Source: CALODL01 sp942492115
GTDB taxonomy: Bacteria > Planctomycetota > Phycisphaerae > UBA1845 > CAIVHJ01
Reading direction: 5' to 3'
Length of the DNA stretch: 64,000 nt
NCBI GenBank assembly: GCA_942492115.1
Contig: CALODL010000009.1
Location: 1 to 64,000, forward strand
The notes beneath the pieces are model-generated. The model ran no database searches, was not told where the DNA came from, and saw only the letters and a list, made by a program, of their open reading frames with translations. This document shows positions 8,049 to 17,056 of the stretch, piece after piece. The stretch's first letter is position 1. Every line of letters starts with the position of its first letter. Both the position numbers and the translations under genes were made by a program.

Positions 8049-11000
8049 GTGATTCGCCTGCGTTGGATAACGTCCACGTCGTCCCGATCTTCGGTGATGC
8101 GCACCCAGCTGTCCACAGAAACATCAGTGAAAGTTTGATGACGACCGGATGTTGGCCACGTGACCTCGATGTGCGTGATTGCCGTCGCGTTGCCCAATCC
8201 GATTTCCTGCCGCGCCGGAGAGCCACCAAAACTGCTGACCACGCCGACTGCGCGATGGATCTCACGTGGACCTGCGGGTGTATCGACGTCGACCCGGATG
8301 CGGGCGCCATATGCCATGCGGTTGCTCGTCGTGCCGACCAGTTCGAGCGTCACGAAATGGTGGCCATGGCCAGGATTGAGGTACAGGGTGTTGTGATATT
8401 TGTCGCCCGGGTAGAAACCACCCAGTTGATTGTAAATGTCCTGATCACCATCATGGTCGAAATCGGCAAATGCGACACCGTGCCCCTTCTGCAGATGCCC
8501 CAGACCGCTTGACTGCGTAACATCCTCGAACCCCCCCTTGCCGGTATTGTGCAACATGATATTCGGCGTCAGGGTCTCGTATTCCGGGTCACCGGTGGTC
8601 AAGTAGATATCGAGAAATCCGTCATTGTCGATGTCTCCGAAATTGGCCCCCATCGGCAAATACATGTGGCCAAGGCCGGCGGCCTCGGCGACGTCGGTGA
8701 ACGTTCCGTCCCCGCGGTTGTGATAGAGCCGGGGTCGTGTGGCCTCGGGCTGGAGGCCGAGATAGTCCGCAGCGATGTCGCCGATACCTGCATCGAATGC
8801 CCCGACGAACAAATCCAGCCAGCCATCGTTGTCATAATCAAAGAACCACGTGGCGAAGCTGCGGCCGGCCGGCTCGACGACACCGAGGGCCGGAGCCACG
8901 TCGGCGAATGTTCCGTCGCCATTGTTGCGATACAACCGGTTGGGGCCGGAGTTGGACACATAGAGATCCATGTCCCCATCGTTGTCGTAGTCCCCCGCGG
9001 TGACGCCTTTGCAGTAACGATCATTCGTCACACCGGCGTCCTGCGCGCGATCGACGAATGTTCCGTCACCGTTGTTCATGAACAGCTGTGCCGGAAAATT
9101 GCCGGTCACGTCCCATTGGGCACGGGACTCGTTGCCGATGAACACGTCGAGGTGACCGTCGTGATCGAAGTCAGCCCACACCGCCGCCTGCGTCGGATAG
9201 GCCGGCCTGGCAATGCCGGCTTCACGCGTCACATCCGTAAACACGCCACCGTCGTTGCGCAACAGTGAGTTGCGAATGCGGCCGTCATCCAGTAACCACG
9301 CGCCGCGCAACACCAGCAGATCGACATCGCCGTCGCTGTCATAATCGGCGCCCACGATGTTCAGGCCGCCAAGTTGATCGTCGACCCGTGACGTACTGCT
9401 GAGGTCGATGAAGCGACCGTCGCCGCTGTTGGCAAAGAGATGAACGGGCTCCTCGGGATCGTAGGACGATGTGGCGATATCGATCAACCCGTCGCCGGTG
9501 AGATCATCGGCCACCACGCCACCGCACAAGTTGAACGCTGCAATACCGAGGCGCGGCGCGATATCGACGAACACGCCGACATCCCGTGAAGAGGCGAAAC
9601 TCTCCGGCGGTATCTGCAGTGCGGGCGGAACCGCCGCCGGATAGCGCCCGAGGGCCATGGCCACGATGTTCAGCAACCACCGCCCGCCGAGATCATGCGG
9701 ATGCAACTCGAGAAAACGCGTCAGGCTGGCCCACGCCGCTTCCGCCGGGGCCGTGTCCGAATGCACACCGCCGCCTTGAAGAGGAAAGACACAGCACTCT
9801 GAGTTGTGGCGCACAATGCAGTTCTCGACCTCCGCCTTGCGCAGGTAGACGACGGCGCGTTGCCACCACATGTCGTCTGTGGGTTCGACGCCCGGGATAT
9901 CATCGATGATGGCAAACGCTGTCTGGATGCTCTCTATGGCACCCTCGACATCGCCAATCTCGAGCTGCTCCTGAGCCAGTTCGGTCAGCAGGACCGCGCG
10001 ACGCGTTGCCGTGAGCGCTACATCGGACAGCTGTTGACGCAAACGTTCCGCAGTCCGCCGCCCGAAGTAGGGTTGCTCGGACTGCGTCAACTGGCGGGCC
10101 ACGGCCTCGAACTCCGGCCGCTGCGGGATGAACGAGATACCCGCGGCAGTAGCCTCCGCATGCTGCGCGGCCTCGAGGCGCGCCAGCTTCGCGGTTGCTT
10201 CAGGGGTTGGCGCGATTTGCAGCAGCGCCCGGACCGCCGCGATGGCTTCATCCATACGTCCAAGGCGCTCGCAACTGAGAGCCAGGTTGTAATACGCATC
10301 GGCGAACTTCGGATCGGCAGCAATGGTCGAGCGATAATGCCCGATGGCTTCGTCATCGCGCCCCATCTCGGAGCATATGAACCCCAACCCATAGTGGCCA
10401 CGTGCATATCCAGGCTGGCGCTCGACTGCAGTCGCGCAACGGGCCAGCGCTTCCTCGTTGCGCCCGACTTGCTGCAGACCGACCGCCCAGTTGGTCAGAC
10501 TCTCCGCGTCCAACTCCCCGAGTTGGTCAGCCGCCTCGAAGTGTGTCAGCGCCTCGGCTGTTCGGCCAAGTCGAACGAGCGCGTTGCCCATCTTGGCGTG
10601 GGCACTCACCAGGTTCGGATCTATCGCCAACGCTCGCTCATAGGCCGCCAGAGCACCCTGCAAGTCGCCGGCCGCCGAGCGCAGACGGCCCATCTCGACA
10701 TACGGCTCGGCGAAGTCGGGCTTGATCTCGATGGCCTTGCTGAAGCGTGACATGGCCTCAGTGCTCCGACCGAGTTGCATGAAGCACATCCCCAGACGGA
10801 TCTGAATGTAGGGGTCATCCGGCCGCGTCTCTTCGACGATGAGCAGTTGTTCAATGGCGCGTTCGATTTGACCGGAGACGATCAATCGCGCTGCCCGCGC
10901 GGAACACAACGCAGCACTGGTGCCGAAGTAGGCGACTTCGTCGCGAAACACGTCAGGAATGCGCGCTATCCGCTCGAGGTTCCGCGCGCGCGCGGCCACG

Positions 11001-11740
11001 GCGGTAGCCTGTTCCGTCCGACGCGCCCGGCCGTAGGCCTGAGCCAACGCCGAGGCGCTGACACCGTCGCTCGGCATGGCTGCCGCCGCACGTTCGAGAT
11101 GCACGACAGCGGCGTCAATATCACCGATTGATAACAACACCATCCCGAGACCGCGATGGGCCATCGCGAACGTGTCGTCGATCGCCAGGGATCTGCGATA
11201 TGCAGCCACGGCATCCGTGGTCCGCCCGGAACTGCTGAGGGCATCACCAAGGCGGCAATCGAGTGCGGCGTGCCCGGGGTTGAGTGAACGGGCTTCATCG
11301 AACAGGGCCTCAATGACCTCCAGCGGTTCATCCAGTTCGATGGCGATGCAGGCCAGGTTGTACGGCCAACGGAATTCGCGTGGATCGAGCTGCTGTGCCT
11401 GGCGGTACGCCTCACCGGCCAGCGCATCAAGCCCATGGGCATCCAGAATGGCGCCCAACTTGCCCCACGCCTTGGTGGAGGTCGGCGCCCGCATGATGCC
11501 CTCCTGGGCTTCCGTAATGCTGCGGGCCACGCGCGGTTCAAGTTGCGTGAGATCGGGCGCAGGAATCTGCACAGCAGCTGGTTTGCGTTGCCCCTGGACC
11601 AGCATCATGGCGCCGACGCCGACGCCGACGAGGACCACGAGCGCCACCACCACGAGCACAATACGCGACCCGCCGCGCGGTGCTGGCGTCGGTTGGCTGC
11701 GAGGCGCCGTTCGCGCCGTCGTCCTGGATCGCCGGCTCAT
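8039..11740 (-). CDS. TPR - FG-GAP/VCBS - ASPIC/UnbV membrane-anchored protein
   Basis: 1233 aa. Basic N-terminus, then one transmembrane helix (about 27-47) as signal anchor. Roughly residues 85-680 are tandem TPR units with the W-x2-L-G/A-x3-Y/L pattern. Then come CRTAC1-type beta-propeller blades with calcium loops such as DYDSDGDVDLL, DFDHDGHLDVFIG, DYDNDGDMDLYV and DIDNDGFLDIYL. The C-terminus is an ASPIC/UnbV domain ending in a VTWPTSGRHQTF strand. No catalytic motif is visible; by family it is a large exported scaffold or binding protein. The start codon overlaps the stop of the gene at 11737 as ATGA, and the stop overlaps the AP-superfamily gene, so translation is probably coupled on both sides. 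Confidence 0.9.
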   Translation of the reverse strand: MSRRSRTTARTAPRSQPTPAPRGGSRIVLVVVALVVLVGVGVGAMMLVQGQRKPAAVQIPAPDLTQLEPRVARSITEAQEGIMRAPTSTKAWGKLGAILDAHGLDALAGEAYRQAQQLDPREFRWPYNLACIAIELDEPLEVIEALFDEARSLNPGHAALDCRLGDALSSSGRTTDAVAAYRRSLAIDDTFAMAHRGLGMVLLSIGDIDAAVVHLERAAAAMPSDGVSASALAQAYGRARRTEQATAVAARARNLERIARIPDVFRDEVAYFGTSAALCSARAARLIVSGQIERAIEQLLIVEETRPDDPYIQIRLGMCFMQLGRSTEAMSRFSKAIEIKPDFAEPYVEMGRLRSAAGDLQGALAAYERALAIDPNLVSAHAKMGNALVRLGRTAEALTHFEAADQLGELDAESLTNWAVGLQQVGRNEEALARCATAVERQPGYARGHYGLGFICSEMGRDDEAIGHYRSTIAADPKFADAYYNLALSCERLGRMDEAIAAVRALLQIAPTPEATAKLARLEAAQHAEATAAGISFIPQRPEFEAVARQLTQSEQPYFGRRTAERLRQQLSDVALTATRRAVLLTELAQEQLEIGDVEGAIESIQTAFAIIDDIPGVEPTDDMWWQRAVVYLRKAEVENCIVRHNSECCVFPLQGGGVHSDTAPAEAAWASLTRFLELHPHDLGGRWLLNIVAMALGRYPAAVPPALQIPPESFASSRDVGVFVDIAPRLGIAAFNLCGGVVADDLTGDGLIDIATSSYDPEEPVHLFANSGDGRFIDLSSTSRVDDQLGGLNIVGADYDSDGDVDLLVLRGAWLLDDGRIRNSLLRNDGGVFTDVTREAGIARPAYPTQAAVWADFDHDGHLDVFIGNESRAQWDVTGNFPAQLFMNNGDGTFVDRAQDAGVTNDRYCKGVTAGDYDNDGDMDLYVSNSGPNRLYRNNGDGTFADVAPALGVVEPAGRSFATWFFDYDNDGWLDLFVGAFDAGIGDIAADYLGLQPEATRPRLYHNRGDGTFTDVAEAAGLGHMYLPMGANFGDIDNDGFLDIYLTTGDPEYETLTPNIMLHNTGKGGFEDVTQSSGLGHLQKGHGVAFADFDHDGDQDIYNQLGGFYPGDKYHNTLYLNPGHGHHFVTLELVGTTSNRMAYGARIRVDVDTPAGPREIHRAVGVVSSFGGSPARQEIGLGNATAITHIEVTWPTSGRHQTFTDVSVDSWVRITEDRDDVDVIQRRRITWK

Positions 11741-13512
11741 GGCAGGGCCTCCCCCTGACCCCGTTCGAGCGTGATGTACCCGTTCAGGCCCTTGATACGG
11801 AAGTGCTCAGCAGTCCCGTCGGGCCAGTACACCCTGATGGCATCGACGGTATCGACTGCACCCAGACCAAAGTGCACGCGCGGATCACCGTTCGACAGGT
11901 AACTCGATGCCCGGGTCACCACCCGGGTCCAGGTTCGGGTTCCACTCGTCACGACCACGCGGGCGCCGATGGCCACGCGCCGCAACGCCGGATCGACCGC
12001 TCGAATACCGAGCCAGTTCCCTTGACGCGGGGCCTCGTTCAAGTAAATCCGCGCTGGTGCTTCGATGTTCGAGAGCACGACATCCACGTCGCCGTCATCG
12101 TCCAGATCTCCCGCAGCCAGGCCGCGGGACACGGCCACCTCATCTGTCAGCGCCCGGGCCACCGACGTGGCCTCGAAACGCCCCGTTCCGTCATTGATAA
12201 AAAACAGATTGGGCTCGGCGAACCACGACCACGGTGAGGTGGCGTCTGATGGCACGGTGTCGGAACGGGCCACGCGCCCGTTGGCGACGAGCAGATCGAG
12301 GTCCCCATCGAGCTCGGCATCGAAGGCCGCCGTGCCGAAGCCCGTTCGTGCCAGACTATCACTTCCCAGACCGCTGGCTGCGGTGGCGTCCTCGAACCCG
12401 CGTCCACCGAGGTTCCGGTAGTAGGTGTTGGTCTCGGCGGCCAGATGGGTCATGAACAGGTCCACGAACGTATCGTTGTCGAAGTCAGCGGCCGTCACGC
12501 CCATCCCCGCCTCGGCAGCGCCCATGGCGTTGAACGCGATCCCGTAAACCATCGCGACGTCCTCGAACGTACCATCACCGCGATTGCGCCATAGCTGATT
12601 TGGATATCCATCGTTGGCGACATACACATCCTGCCACCCATCGCGATCGAAGTCGGCGGTAATGACGCCCAGACCCGCGCATGCGGGAATCGCGGTCAAG
12701 CCCGCGGTGGCACTGACATCGGTAAAGGTCCCATCGCCACCGTTGTGCCACAGCACGTCGTGCAGCGGCTTGTAGCTCTTCGGGCTGCAGTAGTCGGGTG
12801 CGCCCGCAGGGTCCGTACACTTCTTGAGCGCCTCGTACTCGACATATTGTGTGACGTAGAGATCGAGCCATCCATCGCGATCGTAATCGAAGAACGCAGC
12901 AGACGCGCTCCAGCCTTCACCCGTGATCCCTGCGGCGGCTGTGACCTCACGAAATGTGTGATCCTGATGGTTGTGATACAACCGATCGGCACCGTAATTG
13001 GTGACGTAGACATCGACGTGGCCGTCGTTGTCGTAGTCACCGATCGCCGCGCCCATGCTGAACCCGCCATCGCCCAGCTTGCTCGACGTGGTCACGTCCA
13101 TGTAACTGCCGTCTTCCGCGCGTGCGAAGAGCATGTTCGTGTCCACCGGGCTGCGCTTGCCACTCGGTAGCAGGTTGTTACCGTTGGCCAGGTAAATGTC
13201 GAGGTCACCATCATTGTCATAATCGAACAGGGCCACGCCTCCGGCCATGATTTCCGGCATGTGCAGCTGCCCGACGGCTCCGGTGTGATACTTGAACTTC
13301 GCCACCTGCGTCGGCGGCTCGACGAACCACGCCACCGTCGGCCGGGCAGACGACGATGGCGGGGCCTCGTCACCGGGCGTATTCCCGATGAACACTGCGA
13401 GGACACATACGACGAGCCCAACAACGGCAGCTGCCCCGATGACCACGAGCGCCCAGACCGTCACACCTGCACGGCGCGAACACGTGTTGCACTTGATTCG
13501 GGTGCTCATCAC
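11737..13512 (-). CDS. CRTAC1-like FG-GAP/VCBS - ASPIC/UnbV protein, membrane anchored
   Basis: 591 aa from GTG at 13512, or 590 aa from the adjacent ATG at 13509; the GTG lies one base from the upstream stop. The cysteine-containing N-terminus (CNTCSRR) precedes a transmembrane segment (about 17-42). The body is a beta-propeller with loops DYDNDGDLDIYLANG, DYDNDGHVDVYV, DYDRDGWLDLYV, DFDRDGWQDVYV, DFDNDTFVDLFM and DLDDDGDVDVVL. The ASPIC/UnbV end carries SNGDPRVHFGLG and YWPDGTAEHF. It has no TPR region, unlike the genes on both sides. Together with the downstream 1233-aa gene it forms an ATGA-coupled pair. Confidence 0.9.
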   Translation of the reverse strand: MMSTRIKCNTCSRRAGVTVWALVVIGAAAVVGLVVCVLAVFIGNTPGDEAPPSSSARPTVAWFVEPPTQVAKFKYHTGAVGQLHMPEIMAGGVALFDYDNDGDLDIYLANGNNLLPSGKRSPVDTNMLFARAEDGSYMDVTTSSKLGDGGFSMGAAIGDYDNDGHVDVYVTNYGADRLYHNHQDHTFREVTAAAGITGEGWSASAAFFDYDRDGWLDLYVTQYVEYEALKKCTDPAGAPDYCSPKSYKPLHDVLWHNGGDGTFTDVSATAGLTAIPACAGLGVITADFDRDGWQDVYVANDGYPNQLWRNRGDGTFEDVAMVYGIAFNAMGAAEAGMGVTAADFDNDTFVDLFMTHLAAETNTYYRNLGGRGFEDATAASGLGSDSLARTGFGTAAFDAELDGDLDLLVANGRVARSDTVPSDATSPWSWFAEPNLFFINDGTGRFEATSVARALTDEVAVSRGLAAGDLDDDGDVDVVLSNIEAPARIYLNEAPRQGNWLGIRAVDPALRRVAIGARVVVTSGTRTWTRVVTRASSYLSNGDPRVHFGLGAVDTVDAIRVYWPDGTAEHFRIKGLNGYITLERGQGEALP

Positions 13513-13513
13513 G

Positions 13514-16500
13514 CTAGCCCTCGGGTTTCAACTGTCCCCGCAAAGCGGCATTGTGGCGCACGCGGGTATTGAACGTCTCGAGATAGGTGCGGTATTCCGC
13601 ATCCTGCAGCAGAGGGTTCGCTCCCTCGTAGGGATACGCGGGCATGCCCACAAAGGGCAACGGTTCGACGGTGGCCCCACTCGCCGTATTGAGATCCCCG
13701 TCCTTGAGCCACCCATCGGTATGAATGACATAATCCCTCTGCCAGCCCGCAGGCAGTGGAGGTACCGCAGATCCGTCGAAACGCAGGGTGACCTCATCTC
13801 CCGCACCGAGAATGATCGTGCGGCTGTCGGCCGCGGTGACCAGGTCGGTCACGTCACCGCATCGGGTAAACGCCCCCGTCGCCTCGCGCCACACGCGCCA
13901 GCGGTCCGGAGCATCGTACTGTGGTATGACCGGGCCGTGTCGAAATCGGGGAAATGCTCGTGAGAACCCGCGCTCATGGAGATCCGCAGCCGCAACCGGC
14001 AACACCGTGGTGACCACGTCACCGCGCTGTTCGCCCACGGTACACCACGCCTGATCCCAGAAAATTGCCATGGTCGTGGTCAGCTTGATCCGATGATCGG
14101 CCGTGGGGAACCGACCAGTGAGGTCGACGACGATCGTCTTGTTCTTGCCTGATGGAAAGCCAACGAGCACGTCAACAGGCTGCCACTCGTCATCACCTCG
14201 CGCGACCGCGAGTTGCGGCGGCATGAATGTCGTCGTCGGATTCTGCGACAGCGCAACATTGATCGACGCATCCGTCGGCTGTACCCAACCGCTGAGGAAC
14301 AACTTGACCGGGGCATCGTGCACGAACGCCCCGAGGTCGAGCACGAGGTCATGCGGTTCGACCACGCCCTGGTAGCGGGTTGCCGTCAAATCGTGGACCG
14401 TGCGTCCGTCCCGACGGGCCAGCAGGTCACTGACGTCATGACCCCGGTGATCGACGGCGCGAACGGACCGGGGGGCACGGACTTTGAATAGTTCGAAGGG
14501 TGGATACGGCGGTGCCTGACACTTCTCGTCGACATACACATCGATCTCCGCAGGATGATCGACAACCATCAAACGGGTGAAATCGAAGTAGGCAATCTCC
14601 TGCAACTCGGAAGTGAACTGCAGCACGTATTGCCCGCGATCATCCGGCTGCAACTCGTCACCGGCAATCTTGAAGTAATCATCGGCTGAACCATGGTGCC
14701 CCAATTGTCCCATCCCCACGGACATCCCCAGGGCACTGCGCCACAGAACGTCGGTCACGAACTCAAAGCGTTCGCCGTTCCAGGCATAGAGGTACGGGCA
14801 CGAGCCCTTGAGCGATTGTTCCTCTACAACGAGGTGATTGGCCTTCAGGGCCATGCGGTCGAACGTGCGATGTTCGATGTGCTGGTAGTTACCATTGGGC
14901 CACAGAATGCGCATGACGTCGGCGTGACGATGCGGCCCGAGCCCGAAGTGAGTCCATGGGCTGCGCGCGTGCTGCTTACTATATGACCGGCCGGCCCGCA
15001 ACTCGATCGTGCTGCCGAGGCCGAACGTGTTGAACTTCGAGTCGCCCTTGACCACGCCGACCAGCCCGACGTTCAGCCAGTTGCCGGTGCCGGTGCTGCG
15101 ATTGAACCACAGCTCGCCACGTGGTGAGATGACATCGATGCGACCGTCCTGATCGATGTCGAGAACATGAGGACGCCGGCCGCGCTCCAGTCGTGTGCAC
15201 CGTACGCCCGGCAGGCTGGCACCGCCCGTGGCGTCGAACGTGACCACGTCGACCGCCCCGCTGTTGTCGAAGTCCCCGACGATGGCGCAGACTGGCTGTG
15301 GTTCCGTGGGAGGCAACGGTTGCCCATTGTTTATCAGTCCCAGATCCGGTCCGCAGGTCAGACAGCGCCCGGCGGCCACATCCAGGATCTCGAGCCGCCC
15401 GTCGTGATCGACATCCGCAATGACGGGCCGCGCGACGAACCCGGCTTCGTCCGGGGCCACGTGGCGGAAGTTCGTCATGCGCTCATTGGCGATGAGCATC
15501 AGGGTATATCCGCCACCAGCAGCATCGGCCATCCAGGTCACCGCCAGATCGATATCACCATCATCGTCGAGATCGACCGGTTCAACATCGATGATCGTGT
15601 GCGCCGCAACACTGCGATCCAAACCAGCCGGCGTGTGCGGTGCACCAAAGTGGCCTTCACCGTCGTTCTGCTGTAACGACAGCGCCGTGCTCCCCCACAT
15701 CAGCAGGTCGAGGTCGCCATCATGGTCGTAGTCGAACGGCACGGCCCCGGAAAGCCCGGCGACCTCGGACAAGCCACTGGCACCCGTGATGTTCTCGAAG
15801 CGCAGACCCTCGAGCTGGCGGAACAGCCGTGGCCCGGCCGTTGACCACAGCACGAGGTCCATGAGTCTGTCGTTGTCCGCATCGATGAACAGCGCACAGC
15901 GCGCTGGGGGCGCCGTGGCCAATCCGGCCGACTCCGTGAGATCGACGAAAGTACGGTCTCGAAAGACTGACAATACACCGGGGCGCTCATCCGATGTGCC
16001 ATATATCGCCACGAGGCGGTCGGCGGTTACACAGCCCACGGCGATCCGTGATGTCGCTGGCCCCAGTTCACTCTTGTCGAACCGCAGCGTCGCGCTGATG
16101 GCCGCGTGACTCGCGGCACTCAGTGGCTTGTGCGGGTGCCCGATCGGCAAAGGAATCTCATCGCCCTTGCGCCCCAGTGCGATGATATCGCTCCGAAAAC
16201 GGTCCTCCCCCTTCATGATGTTTTTCAACAGCATGGCCGTGCGGAGCACTTTCTTGTCATCACCGGCCGCGACAGCTGCCTCCAGCCCTCCGAGATCTAT
16301 GGCCACGGCAAATTGAGCAGGGACGTTGACAATGATCGCCTCGATACGACGGCCCAGCTCCAGCGCCCGTGACAAGTTGCCAGACTCCGCGTGCGCGACC
16401 ATGGCCTCGAGCAGCGCCGCCACATTCAGCGGCCGCAGGGTCAACAAGCGGTCATGGAGTTCGATCCGCCTGCTCAGCGGAACCTCCGGATGCTTGTCGA

Positions 16501-17056
16501 GCGCTGTGAGCAAACAAAATAAGGCATGGGCATGATCCGGATGCGCGTCTACGGTCTCGCGCAGCAGCGCCAAGGCCTCGTCATCACGGGCCCGCGCTTC
16601 GAGCACAGCACACAACACCAGTGCGATATCCGGGTCGTGTGGCGCAGCCCCATGAGCCGCGCGGGCACAACGCTCCGCATCGGGCAACAGGCTGTTGTCA
16701 AACGCTGCGGACGGCTCACGCATGCACCGCTCCAGATCACTCAACTGGACCTGGGGGCTGGTCTCTGCATCTCCATCGGACAGTACACGTTTGCCGGTCA
16801 GAGCCGCGGCCCAATTGGCCAGCACCACCGCGTCCCGTCCGGACGGCTCGGCCAACGATGCGTACAACCGGATGGCCTCCATGTGCTGATCCATCTCGAG
16901 ATGGCCATTGGCCTGATGGAAGGTCCCGAGATGCTCGACGGGGAATTCCGTCACCGGTGGTGGAGCTGACTGCTTGCAGCCGATACCGGTCGCCAGTCCC
17001 ACGACAAGGCCCCAGCCCGCCAGCCGGATGTGGTGGTGCTTGCACTGTGTTCTCAT
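13514..17056 (-). CDS. Lipoprotein with FG-GAP/VCBS region and novel C-terminal domain
   Basis: 1180 aa from the ATG overlapping the upstream stop (ATGA); the open frame extends 25 codons further, which is unlikely to be used. A signal with a possible lipobox (ATGIGC) is followed by a helical TPR-like region to about residue 310. A VCBS beta-propeller follows (DADNDRLMDLVLW, DYDHDGDLDLLMW, DLDDDGDIDLAV, DVDHDGRLEILD), then a divergent ASPIC/UnbV segment (SPWTHFGLG, LWPNGNYQH). Unlike its neighbours it continues for about 440 residues past that point, starting with CPYLYAWNGERFEFVTDVLW and ending near YRTYLETFNTRV. This extension looks like beta-rich domains; I cannot name it. Confidence 0.85.
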   Translation of the reverse strand: MRTQCKHHHIRLAGWGLVVGLATGIGCKQSAPPPVTEFPVEHLGTFHQANGHLEMDQHMEAIRLYASLAEPSGRDAVVLANWAAALTGKRVLSDGDAETSPQVQLSDLERCMREPSAAFDNSLLPDAERCARAAHGAAPHDPDIALVLCAVLEARARDDEALALLRETVDAHPDHAHALFCLLTALDKHPEVPLSRRIELHDRLLTLRPLNVAALLEAMVAHAESGNLSRALELGRRIEAIIVNVPAQFAVAIDLGGLEAAVAAGDDKKVLRTAMLLKNIMKGEDRFRSDIIALGRKGDEIPLPIGHPHKPLSAASHAAISATLRFDKSELGPATSRIAVGCVTADRLVAIYGTSDERPGVLSVFRDRTFVDLTESAGLATAPPARCALFIDADNDRLMDLVLWSTAGPRLFRQLEGLRFENITGASGLSEVAGLSGAVPFDYDHDGDLDLLMWGSTALSLQQNDGEGHFGAPHTPAGLDRSVAAHTIIDVEPVDLDDDGDIDLAVTWMADAAGGGYTLMLIANERMTNFRHVAPDEAGFVARPVIADVDHDGRLEILDVAAGRCLTCGPDLGLINNGQPLPPTEPQPVCAIVGDFDNSGAVDVVTFDATGGASLPGVRCTRLERGRRPHVLDIDQDGRIDVISPRGELWFNRSTGTGNWLNVGLVGVVKGDSKFNTFGLGSTIELRAGRSYSKQHARSPWTHFGLGPHRHADVMRILWPNGNYQHIEHRTFDRMALKANHLVVEEQSLKGSCPYLYAWNGERFEFVTDVLWRSALGMSVGMGQLGHHGSADDYFKIAGDELQPDDRGQYVLQFTSELQEIAYFDFTRLMVVDHPAEIDVYVDEKCQAPPYPPFELFKVRAPRSVRAVDHRGHDVSDLLARRDGRTVHDLTATRYQGVVEPHDLVLDLGAFVHDAPVKLFLSGWVQPTDASINVALSQNPTTTFMPPQLAVARGDDEWQPVDVLVGFPSGKNKTIVVDLTGRFPTADHRIKLTTTMAIFWDQAWCTVGEQRGDVVTTVLPVAAADLHERGFSRAFPRFRHGPVIPQYDAPDRWRVWREATGAFTRCGDVTDLVTAADSRTIILGAGDEVTLRFDGSAVPPLPAGWQRDYVIHTDGWLKDGDLNTASGATVEPLPFVGMPAYPYEGANPLLQDAEYRTYLETFNTRVRHNAALRGQLKPEG

